A stretch of 10,176 bases of DNA, taken from positions 1 through 10,176 of the forward strand of contig JBEVMS010000023.1 of the NCBI GenBank assembly GCA_040508515.1, in the 5' to 3' direction. The notes under the pieces are model-generated. The model was not told where the DNA came from and did not search any database. It saw only the letters and a list, made by a program, of their open reading frames with translations. Each line of letters begins with the position of its first letter. The stretch's first letter is position 1. This DNA comes from JBEVMS01 sp040508515. Lineage in GTDB: Bacteria; Pseudomonadota; Gammaproteobacteria; Xanthomonadales; Rhodanobacteraceae. The position numbers and the translations under genes are program-made. Shown here in pieces: positions 1 to 6,650 of this stretch.

Positions 1-31
1 CCGGGAAAAGGGAGGTGACCATTATGCCTGA

Positions 32-193
32 TCGGGTCAGGCCGCCGGCGTCAGCGTAGCGGTCATGACGCCGCACGGACGCAAAGCCTGCGCTCGTGCG
101 ACAGATGCCGGCGTTGCGGCCTGGGAGCAGGCGCTTGCGCCGGCGCTCATGCAAACCGATCCGCCTCGCTTCCACCAGCGGATCGGCCTGTAA
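32..193 (+). pseudogene. Possible 3' fragment of a MarR-like regulator gene (very tentative)
   Basis: A reading frame opens after a TGA at 29-31 and ends with TAA at 191-193. About three quarters of its codons end in G or C, as expected for coding DNA here. The translated tail contains VAVMTPHGRKACARA followed by a helical stretch (AGVAAWEQALAPAL). This loosely resembles the wing and last helices of MarR-family regulators (pattern V-x-LT-x-x-GR). An intact MarR protein would need roughly 100 more residues upstream, but that frame is closed by the stop at 29 and the window begins soon after. It could be a broken gene, a frameshifted one, or chance. The only ATG inside (65) would give 42 residues and has no good Shine-Dalgarno sequence. 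I do not recognise it with confidence. Confidence 0.25.
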
Positions 194-233
194 GGTCCGT
201 TCGCTCAGCGCGCCGGTTTGTATCAGGGACCTT
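192..233. repeat. Inverted repeat between convergent 3' ends
   Basis: AAGGTCC at 192-198 is the exact reverse complement of GGACCTT at 227-233, with a 28-nt loop. It starts in the stop codon of the small + strand frame and lies 21 bp from the 3' end of the SMC-like gene. This is where a two-way transcription terminator would sit. Neither side has a run of T, and the loop is long, so a classical intrinsic terminator is not shown. Confidence 0.3.
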
Positions 234-253
234 GTATCTCTGGGAGGCGCCGA

Positions 254-3055
254 CTAGGAAGCGACGACGGCCTCCGCGCGCCGACGCAGTACCGCCAGCG
301 GCTGCGCCCAGTCGGCGCCGGGGCGACGCTTGCTGGTCACCAGGGTCAGTTCGGACGGCTGAAACACGTTGACGTTGTGGGTGGCTGGCGTGGTCAGGAT
401 GTACTGCGCGCGGGTGGATTTGAGGAACGCGCCGACCTTGTCGATGTTGAAGATGTCCAGATGCGCGAACGGCTCGTCGATGAACACGAAGCCGCCGGGA
501 CGATCCTCGTCGCGCATCAGCGCCACCAGCAACAGCAGCGACTTCATCACCTGCTGGCCGCCGGAGGCTTCGCCATCGTCCATGCCGATCCAGCCCTTTT
601 TGTCGAACTCGAAGCGCACGGTCAGCCCGGTCTGCGCCAGGGCCAGTTCGTCGTTGGAAAATTCGGGCTGCTCGACGTCCACGCCGATGCCGGCCAGCTC
701 GGCCAGGAACTTCAGGTTCTTGGCGTAGCGGCGCACCGTGTTGCGCAGCACGTTGAGGTAGGCGCCGCGCGCCTCGGCGGTGATCTTGCCGGCGCGTTCC
801 AGGTGCGCGCGACGGCGTTCCAGATCATGCTTGAGGCCGTCGTGGTCGCCGGCCAGTTTCTCGCGTAGCGGCAGACAACTGGGATCGGTTTCCCACTGGC
901 CCTGGGTCAGCCGATCTTCGATGCGTGCCAGCTCGCGCCTGGCCGCTTGCGGCGACTCGTAGCGCTCGCGCAGTGCGGCGATGGCGCGTCGGTTGCGATG
1001 GCTTGGAGCGACCTGGGCGCGCTTGCCGCGATAGGCCTTCAGCCGCTCGACCTGGGCGGCGCGGTATTGGGCGTGTTCGCGCACGCTATCGGCCAATTGC
1101 GTTTGGACGTCTTTATGCTCGCGCGCATCGTCGTCGCGCTTGCGCGAGTTGGCACGGCGTTTTTCGCGCACCGCTTCGTAGTGTTCCTCGGCGGCGGCGT
1201 AACCGTCGGCGCAGCGCTGCACGTCGGCTTGCAGCGCCGGTTCCTGCGCGCGCGCTTCGGCGAATTCCTCGGCGCGATCGGCCAGCTGACCGCTGGCGTT
1301 GGCGCCACGCAATACCGATTCGGCGTCGGCGGCGGTCTGCTGCAGCTGTTTGCGTTGCTCGCCGAGCTTGTGCAGGCGCGCTTCGATTTTTTGCAGGCGT
1401 GCTTCGCCGTCTTTCAATTGGCGCTCGCGCGCGGCGGTGCCGAAGTAGGCATCATCCACGCCCAGGTGGCGACCGCCGCGGCGCTCGCGGAAATAGCCTT
1501 GCGGGGTGATCCAGTCCTGATCCTTGGACAGCGTGCTGCCCTCGGCGACATCTTCCACCCGCTGGATGCGATCGAGCTGGCGCAACAGCCAGTCGGGCGC
1601 GGCGGTGGCGAAGTCGACCACTTCCAGCAGCGAGCCGCGGTTGGCGCTGGTCGCTGGCGCCAGTTCGGCCACCACGAAATGCTTGTAGCGATGCTGCTCG
1701 CCCAGCTCCCAGGCGGCCTGGCGATCGCGCGGGTTATCCAGCAACACCACGTGGCGATAACCGGCCAATACCGCTTCGACCGCGCCTTGCCAGCGCGGCT
1801 CGTTGATCTCGACGATCTCGCTGAGCATGCGGTGGCCGATGCCGGCCTGATCCAGCGCGCGACGGAAGTTCTGCTCGAACTCCGGCGTGTAACGCCGGCC
1901 GTTGCGCCACGCGCCGAGCTGCGCGGTCAGCGTGGTCAACTCGTTGCGCAGGGTCTGCTCTTCGCCGTTGAGCGTGCTGATGCGTGCACGCGCGTCGCGT
2001 GCCTGGTCAGCCAGCTTGGTGTGGTCGGCGCCGCCTTGGCTGGCGATCAGCTGATGCAGGCGCGCTTCCTGTTTCAGCAGCACCTCGTTTTCGGTCAGCG
2101 CGTGGCGCGCTTCGTCGAGACTTTTCTTGGCCTGCTGACGGCTGAGATCGGCCGCGTGCTGCTCGGCGCGCAAGGTTTCCTCGGCGGTATCCCACTGCGC
2201 CAGACGCAAGCCCAGTTCGGCGTCACGCTCTTCCAATTCGACCCGCTTGCGCTTGAGCCCGGTCAGTGGCGGGCGGGCGCCGCGGATGCCGGCGTGCAGT
2301 TCGGCCAGCTCGGTGCGCGGCACGATTTCGCCGACCAGTTCCTGCCGCTCGCGTTTGAGCGCGTCCCAGGCCTGGTAGGAACGCACCCGGCCATCGGCTT
2401 CCTGCAAGCTGGCGCCGATGTAGGTCAGCTGCTGTTCCAGCCCCTGCTGCTCGCGTTCGGCCTCGCCCTGATCGGTGCGCGCGCGCTGGTAATCCTCCAG
2501 CACCGCCTTGTCGCCGAACACGTCGAAGATCAGATCCAGCAGCGCCTTGGGCGGCAGCTGGCAGAGCTTGTCGGTGGCGCCTTGTTCCAGCGTCAGTACG
2601 CGACGGATCGCCTGCGACAGACCGGCGCCTTCCAGCCGGATGCGGTACTCGCGCAGGCCCAGCCAGTCGTTGCGCGCCTCGATGTCCTCGATGCTGACGT
2701 CGCCGCCCAGCACCACGTACTGGCGCTGCCACTCGCCGCCTTTTTTCTGGATGCGGCAGGCCAGGGTGACCTCGGCGTCCATCAGCGGAAAGAACGGCCG
2801 CGCGCCGGTGGGGCCGGGCACATTGCCGACCTTGGCGCGCAGCCAGGCGTAGGGACGACCGTTGTGGCGCAGGTAACTCTTGTAGTCGCGGTTGCCGGCG
2901 CAGTCGATGGTCAGCAAGGTGCGCAGCGCGTCGAGCAAGGTGGTCTTGCCCGAGCCGTTTGGTCCAACAACGGTGACGATATTGGTGTCCAGCGGCAGGC
3001 TGAAGCGCTGCCAGTAATCCCAGTGCACCAGTTCGAGCGAGCGGATATCAAACAT
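254..3055 (-). CDS. SMC-like condensin ATPase (MksB/JetC type)
   Basis: This is a 933-aa ATPase with the architecture of an SMC protein. The N-terminal half of the head has Walker A GPNGSGKT at residues 31-38. A coiled-coil arm rich in E, R, Q and L spans about 186-385. A hinge-like globular domain follows at about 396-545, including EIVEINEPRWQGAVEAVLAG and WITPQGYFRERRGGRH, and a returning arm runs about 541-760. The C-terminal head has signature SGGQQ at 831-835, Walker B FVFIDEP at 856-862 and D-loop HLD at 865-867. Such proteins dimerise at the hinge and engage heads on ATP to move or loop DNA. The arms, about 200 residues each, are shorter than in MukB. The ATG at 3055 has a strong GAGGTG ribosome site 7 nt upstream and overlaps the stop of the preceding gene as ATGTTTGA. 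Being third after a kleisin-like and a KITE-like gene supports condensin over a RecN/SbcC-type repair ATPase. The exact subfamily is uncertain. Confidence 0.85.
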   Translation of the reverse strand: MFDIRSLELVHWDYWQRFSLPLDTNIVTVVGPNGSGKTTLLDALRTLLTIDCAGNRDYKSYLRHNGRPYAWLRAKVGNVPGPTGARPFFPLMDAEVTLACRIQKKGGEWQRQYVVLGGDVSIEDIEARNDWLGLREYRIRLEGAGLSQAIRRVLTLEQGATDKLCQLPPKALLDLIFDVFGDKAVLEDYQRARTDQGEAEREQQGLEQQLTYIGASLQEADGRVRSYQAWDALKRERQELVGEIVPRTELAELHAGIRGARPPLTGLKRKRVELEERDAELGLRLAQWDTAEETLRAEQHAADLSRQQAKKSLDEARHALTENEVLLKQEARLHQLIASQGGADHTKLADQARDARARISTLNGEEQTLRNELTTLTAQLGAWRNGRRYTPEFEQNFRRALDQAGIGHRMLSEIVEINEPRWQGAVEAVLAGYRHVVLLDNPRDRQAAWELGEQHRYKHFVVAELAPATSANRGSLLEVVDFATAAPDWLLRQLDRIQRVEDVAEGSTLSKDQDWITPQGYFRERRGGRHLGVDDAYFGTAARERQLKDGEARLQKIEARLHKLGEQRKQLQQTAADAESVLRGANASGQLADRAEEFAEARAQEPALQADVQRCADGYAAAEEHYEAVREKRRANSRKRDDDAREHKDVQTQLADSVREHAQYRAAQVERLKAYRGKRAQVAPSHRNRRAIAALRERYESPQAARRELARIEDRLTQGQWETDPSCLPLREKLAGDHDGLKHDLERRRAHLERAGKITAEARGAYLNVLRNTVRRYAKNLKFLAELAGIGVDVEQPEFSNDELALAQTGLTVRFEFDKKGWIGMDDGEASGGQQVMKSLLLLVALMRDEDRPGGFVFIDEPFAHLDIFNIDKVGAFLKSTRAQYILTTPATHNVNVFQPSELTLVTSKRRPGADWAQPLAVLRRRAEAVVAS

Positions 3056-3767
3056 CGTCGCGCACCTCGGCGTCGGTCAGGGCATCGTCTTCGTCGTACA
3101 GGGGTAGCTCGTCCAGTTCGGTCGGCTCGCGCGGCGCCGGTGCCTGGCCGAGCAGGTCGCCTAATGCGCCATCGAGAATCCGTCGCGCGGTGCGCTCGTA
3201 GTCGAACGCCAGATCCAGCAGCGGACCCTCGGCAACGCCCTCTTTGCGGCGCACGATGAAGCCGTGCCGCGCCAGCTGGCCCAGGTTGATATTGATGCGC
3301 GTCTTGCCGCCCAGACGATCGCCGAAGTCGGCCAGCAAGGTGCGTTCGGGGATCACCGGCGCCAGTGCCGGATCGCGCGGGATCGGCTTGCCTTCGGCGA
3401 ACATCTGCGTTTGCGAGGCATCCGCTTCGGCCTGCTGGCGATCGAGCTGGCGCTGGCGCTTGGGCAGCACGATCAAGGCCCACAGCACCACCAGCAGGGC
3501 GATCGCATCGCGGTCCAGTTGAAGGCTGTTGGATTGCCAGGCGTCGTTGCCGCCGAACACCGCGCGCTCGGCGCTGCGCGCCACCGCCACGCCGATGTGG
3601 GTGGCGTAGGGATGTTCGCGCAGCTCGAGCCCGACCGCCGCGAGGCGCCGGTCCAGTTCCTCGCGGAAGGTTTCATCCAGCAGCGCCTTGCGGGCGCCGG
3701 CGTCCTCGCGTGGCAGCCAGCGCTGGGCCAGCAAGCGCGCGATCAGCGCGGCGGTTTCATCATGCAT
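3048..3767 (-). CDS. Condensin KITE-like subunit (MksE/JetB type)
   Basis: This 239-aa protein is best read by position and fold as the small accessory subunit that binds the kleisin in MukBEF-, MksBEF- and Wadjet-type complexes. Residues about 24-104 look like a first winged-helix domain, ending in the hydrophobic helix DAIALLVVLWALIVLP (87-102). A polar linker rich in Q and R follows. A second winged helix lies at about 136-206 (RTLLADFGDRLGGKTRININLGQL region; FIVRRKEG as wing). The tail from 216 is strongly acidic (ELDELPLYDEDD). No catalytic motif is visible. The hydrophobic helix is too broken by context to call a membrane segment. The gene starts at ATG 3767 and overlaps the stop of the upstream gene by 8 nt (ATGCATGA); its own stop overlaps the next start in the same way. 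The family call rests mainly on operon order and predicted folds, not on a diagnostic motif. Confidence 0.65.
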   Translation of the reverse strand: MHDETAALIARLLAQRWLPREDAGARKALLDETFREELDRRLAAVGLELREHPYATHIGVAVARSAERAVFGGNDAWQSNSLQLDRDAIALLVVLWALIVLPKRQRQLDRQQAEADASQTQMFAEGKPIPRDPALAPVIPERTLLADFGDRLGGKTRININLGQLARHGFIVRRKEGVAEGPLLDLAFDYERTARRILDGALGDLLGQAPAPREPTELDELPLYDEDDALTDAEVRDDV

Positions 3768-5154
3768 GGTCGGTGTTCTCGTGATGCTTTTTGCGCTTGG
3801 CGGGCTTGGCGACGGCCAGCGCGGCGGCGACTTCGACGGCGCCGATCGGCGACAACTGGCCGGCGCTGATCAGCGCGATCTGCGGCGCGTCCAGCGCGAT
3901 CAGCCGTGGCTCCACGTCCAATCGCAGCGGCAAGCGCGCCAACTCGGCGGTGCCGCCTTCCAGCGCGGCCGATTCGGGATCGCCGATCAGCCCCAGCAGC
4001 GAAAGCCGATAGGCCGACAGCGCGTAATTGTTGCGGTCGATCAACGCGTCCAGCGCGGTCGGCTGGTCCAGCGCGGTCAGCTGGGCGTACCACTGGTGCA
4101 GATGGGTCAGGTCTTCTTCGTTGACCGGCAGTTGGTCGGTCGCCGGGGCGTTTTCGGCCGCCGGCAGCGCGGTCAGTTCGGCGGCGGCGCGCTCGCGTTC
4201 CAGCAACTCGAACTCGGCCACGTCCAGCGCGATCTGATCCTGCAGCAACGGCGGTTGCAATGGCAGCATCGATTGCTCGTCGCCTAGTTGCACCAGCGCC
4301 TCGACATCCAACGCGCGCAGCCACGCGACCAGGTCGGAGGAGGACAACCCCGAACGGCCCAGGTGCACGCGGTGCTGATCGATCTTGTTGAGCTCGCGCT
4401 GGAAGATGCCGGCTTGGCGCAGCAAGGCGCTCTGCGCGCGGCCGACCGCCTGTGCCAGGCGATGCGTGGCCGGGTCCAGCTCCTCGTGCTCGGTGATCGT
4501 GCGCACCACCGCGGTGCCTTTTTCGACCCAGTTCCAGACCGCATCGAGGGTCAGCGCGGCGGCGCGGATGCGGTGCTCCGAACCGGACAGCACCGCGCGG
4601 TCGAAATCCTCGCGCAGTTCGGACAGGCGCGAGAGCAGATGGCCCAGCTCGTCATGGGAGACGCGTCCGACCGCCTGACCGGCGGCCAGCTGCGCGGTGA
4701 GATAACCCAGCCCGTCGGCGTCGTCGTGCTCGAATTCCAGCAAGGTCGATACCGCCGCCAGCGCCTTGCGGCCCAGTGGGCTGACGCGGTAGCGCTGGGT
4801 TTCGCCGTCCCACACCAACAGCTCGTGGTCCTTCAGACGCTGCACCACGGTTTCCAGCTTGACCGTATCGACAAAGGCCAACTGGTCGCGGATGTCCTGC
4901 GCGGTCCATTCCGGCGCCAGCGCGCGCGCGCCCAGCGTGCGCAACACCAGCAGGCGCAGCAGCACCTGGCCTTCGCCGCCGTGGAACAAGGCGCTGAACG
5001 CACGCAGCAGGCCACGTCCGCGCAGCAGCGGAAACACCGCCGGGATGTCTTCGGCCAAGATGCCTTCGCGCAATACGTCTTGCAGGCGCTCGTCGGCGCC
5101 GCTGAGATCCAGATCGCTCAAACCGTCGGCCTGCTCAGCGGTGGCCGCGGTCAA
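3760..5154 (-). CDS. Condensin kleisin-like subunit (MksF/JetA type)
   Basis: The 464-aa, mostly helical protein is likely the kleisin that bridges the two SMC heads. A winged-helix-like domain sits at about 64-138 (LLRLLVLRTLGARALAPEW, then a DHELLVWDGETQRYRVSPLG wing). A long helical region follows at about 160-330, with WNWVEKGTAVVRTITEHEEL at 207-226 and QRELNKIDQHRVHL at 252-265. An acidic linker covers about 335-350, and a second small domain ends in a basic KRKKHH stretch (453-458). This layout resembles MukF/JetA but no single motif proves it. The chosen start is TTG at 5154, 20 nt inside the end of folE. It has no strong Shine-Dalgarno sequence, and another TTG eleven codons downstream is possible, so the N-terminus is uncertain. 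Coupling to folE translation would explain the weak start. Its stop overlaps the next gene by 8 nt. Confidence 0.65.
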   Translation of the reverse strand: MTAATAEQADGLSDLDLSGADERLQDVLREGILAEDIPAVFPLLRGRGLLRAFSALFHGGEGQVLLRLLVLRTLGARALAPEWTAQDIRDQLAFVDTVKLETVVQRLKDHELLVWDGETQRYRVSPLGRKALAAVSTLLEFEHDDADGLGYLTAQLAAGQAVGRVSHDELGHLLSRLSELREDFDRAVLSGSEHRIRAAALTLDAVWNWVEKGTAVVRTITEHEELDPATHRLAQAVGRAQSALLRQAGIFQRELNKIDQHRVHLGRSGLSSSDLVAWLRALDVEALVQLGDEQSMLPLQPPLLQDQIALDVAEFELLERERAAAELTALPAAENAPATDQLPVNEEDLTHLHQWYAQLTALDQPTALDALIDRNNYALSAYRLSLLGLIGDPESAALEGGTAELARLPLRLDVEPRLIALDAPQIALISAGQLSPIGAVEVAAALAVAKPAKRKKHHENTDHA

Positions 5155-5737
5155 GGCCGATGAATTGCAGAAACTCCGCGCGGGTGCGCGCGTCGTCGCG
5201 GAACGCGCCCAGCATCTGGCTGGTGATCATCGACACGCCGCGCTTGTGCACGCCGCGGGTGGTCATGCATTCATGGCTGGCGTCGATCACCACCGCCACG
5301 CCTTTGGGTTGCAGCGATTCCTGGATGCAATGGGCGATCTGTGCGGTGAGTTTTTCCTGCACCTGGAAACGCCGGGCGAAACCATCCACCACGCGTGCCA
5401 GCTTGCTGATGCCGACCACCCGGTTGGTCGGCAGGTAGCCGACGTGGGCGCGTCCGATGATCGGCGCCATGTGATGCTCGCAATGGCTCTCGAACTCGAT
5501 ATCGCGCAGCACCACCATCTCGTCGTAACCCTCGACTTCCTTGAAGGTGCGCCGCAGGTACTCGCCCGGATCGCCCTGGTAGCCGGCGAACCAGTCGCTA
5601 TACGCCTTGACCACGCGCTTGGGGGTGTCGAGCAGGCCTTCGCGGGTCGGATCGTCGCCGGCCCAGCGCAGCAGAATACGCACGGCCTCCTCGGCCTGTT
5701 CACGGCTTACCGCCGGCTGGTTGGCGTCGTCGCTCAT
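5135..5737 (-). CDS. folE: GTP cyclohydrolase I
   Basis: FolE converts GTP to 7,8-dihydroneopterin triphosphate and formate, the first step toward tetrahydrofolate and other pterins. It works in the cytoplasm as a homodecamer. The 200-aa product is full length for the short bacterial form. The zinc ligands are all visible: Cys86 and His89 in SHCEHH, and Cys157 in SHECMTTRG. Their spacing matches E. coli Cys110, His113 and Cys181. His88 corresponds to the catalytic histidine. VGYLPTNRVVGISKLAR (99-115) and QEKLTAQIA (127-135) are further family signatures. ATG at 5737 has AAGGA five nucleotides upstream, a good ribosome site. It is the first gene of a four-gene minus-strand run, and its last seven codons overlap the kleisin-like gene. 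The identification is secure; the link to the condensin genes is by position only. Confidence 0.97.
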   Translation of the reverse strand: MSDDANQPAVSREQAEEAVRILLRWAGDDPTREGLLDTPKRVVKAYSDWFAGYQGDPGEYLRRTFKEVEGYDEMVVLRDIEFESHCEHHMAPIIGRAHVGYLPTNRVVGISKLARVVDGFARRFQVQEKLTAQIAHCIQESLQPKGVAVVIDASHECMTTRGVHKRGVSMITSQMLGAFRDDARTRAEFLQFIGLDRGHR

Positions 5738-5892
5738 GCGCGATCCTTAGGGGTTGCTGCAAACGGCCGGTAAGTGTAGCCGGACTGGGCGGTTTTTCCG
5801 ATGGCGCGGTGATCGGCCGCGGGGCGATTGCCGTCGGCGCGCCAGTGCGCTTAGATGAGCAGCTTTCCCGCTGCGATGTTGATGAGGCCACG
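5738..5892. promoter_or_regulatory. Divergent intergenic region between folE and a kinase gene
   Basis: This 155-bp gap must hold the promoter of the folE-condensin operon and probably that of the kinase gene. On the minus strand TACACT (5773-5778) matches the -10 consensus at four of six bases, about 35 bp before the folE start, but no good -35 box lies 16-18 bp further upstream. On the plus strand TTGCCG (5828-5833) and TAGATG (5852-5857) are 18 bp apart and weak. GAGG at 5884-5887 is the ribosome site of the kinase gene. No riboswitch-like fold was recognised. Confidence 0.3.
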
Positions 5893-6522
5893 ATGATTCC
5901 CGAGCAAGCCATGCGTCGCGCCCAGGCGTTGTTGGACCGCGGCGGGCGCCGCCTGCTGGGGATCGCCGGCGAGCCGGGCGCGGGCAAGTCGACCCTTGCC
6001 CAGCAACTGGCGCAGGCGTTGGGCTCCGCGGCGATGGTGGTGCCGATGGATGGTTTTCATCTGGCCAATGCGCAGCTTAAACGGCTGGGTCGTGCCGCCC
6101 GCAAGGGCGCGCCGGATACGTTCGACGCCGCCGGCTACGTCGCCTTGCTGGCGCGCATCCAGCGCGCGACGGCGGGCGAAACGGTGTATGCGCCAGCGTT
6201 TCATCGTGAGATCGAGGAACCCATCGCCGGTGAGATCGCGGTGCCGCCGGAGGTGACGCTGGTGATCACCGAAGGCAATTATCTGCTGCTGGACGAGGGC
6301 GCCTGGCCCGGCGTGCGCCAGCATCTGGACGAAGTGTGGTTTGTGCAGGTCGATCCGCCGCAGCGTCACGCTCAATTGCTGGAACGCCACATGCGCTACG
6401 GGCGCAGTCGCGAAGCGGCGCTGGCCTGGATCGAACACACCGACGAGCCAAATGCGCGACGCATCGCCGCCACCGCCGCGCGGGCCGATTACCAGGTGGC
6501 CTGGGGATGCGCCGAGGCATAA
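5893..6522 (+). CDS. P-loop kinase, phosphoribulokinase/uridine kinase-like (nucleoside/nucleotide kinase family)
   Basis: The 209-aa protein transfers phosphate from ATP to a small hydroxyl-bearing substrate, judging by its superfamily. Walker A is GEPGAGKST at residues 26-34. MDGFHLAN (52-59) supplies the Asp and His typical of the uridine kinase/PRK/pantothenate kinase superfamily. YAPAFHREIEEP (99-110) is the substrate-loop region, TEGNYLLL (127-134) the Walker B-like strand, and RHMRYGRSREAA (165-176) with HTDEPNARRI (182-191) the lid. The substrate cannot be told from sequence; sugar, nucleoside and pantothenate kinases share these motifs. I chose ATG 5893 over the upstream in-frame ATG 5809 because GAGG lies five nucleotides before it and conserved sequence begins only after it. 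The gene is divergent from folE and probably monocistronic, as a 128-bp gap follows. Confidence 0.85.
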   Translation: MIPEQAMRRAQALLDRGGRRLLGIAGEPGAGKSTLAQQLAQALGSAAMVVPMDGFHLANAQLKRLGRAARKGAPDTFDAAGYVALLARIQRATAGETVYAPAFHREIEEPIAGEIAVPPEVTLVITEGNYLLLDEGAWPGVRQHLDEVWFVQVDPPQRHAQLLERHMRYGRSREAALAWIEHTDEPNARRIAATAARADYQVAWGCAEA

Positions 6523-6526
6523 CGCG

Positions 6527-6561
6527 CGGCGCTGGCAGGCGGTGAATCAGCCGGCGCTGGC
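6527..6561 (+). repeat. Short direct repeat downstream of the kinase gene
   Basis: CGGCGCTGGC occurs at 6527-6536 and again at 6552-6561, a 25-bp period, just after the kinase stop codon. The copies lie in a GC-rich gap with no clear hairpin-plus-T-run terminator. It may be chance in DNA of this composition. Confidence 0.3.
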
Positions 6562-6650
6562 TGGGCGAAGGCGACTGACGGCAAGGCCGTGGGTTGCACG
6601 CGTCGCACGCTGGCGCCACTCTAGCGGCTGGTTTGCCATGCACGGATACG

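Noticed and set aside
947..3259. 770-codon open frame on the + strand opposite the SMC-like gene
   Set aside because: It is the mirror of a GC-rich gene with strong third-position bias. Its translation is low-complexity (A, G, L, Q, R, V) with no domain, while the minus strand encodes a clear ATPase.
254..5154. Complete Wadjet anti-plasmid system
   Set aside because: The A, B and C-like components are present in order but no JetD nuclease is seen in the window, so the defence label is not supported.
4288..5773. Long + strand frames opposite the kleisin-like gene and folE (4288-5163 and 4859-5773)
   Set aside because: They overlap a certain folE and the coupled gene behind it, span the intergenic region, and show no recognisable motif.
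5809..5892. 28-residue N-terminal extension of the kinase from ATG 5809
   Set aside because: No Shine-Dalgarno site, no conserved sequence, and a much better start at 5893 with GAGG five nucleotides upstream.
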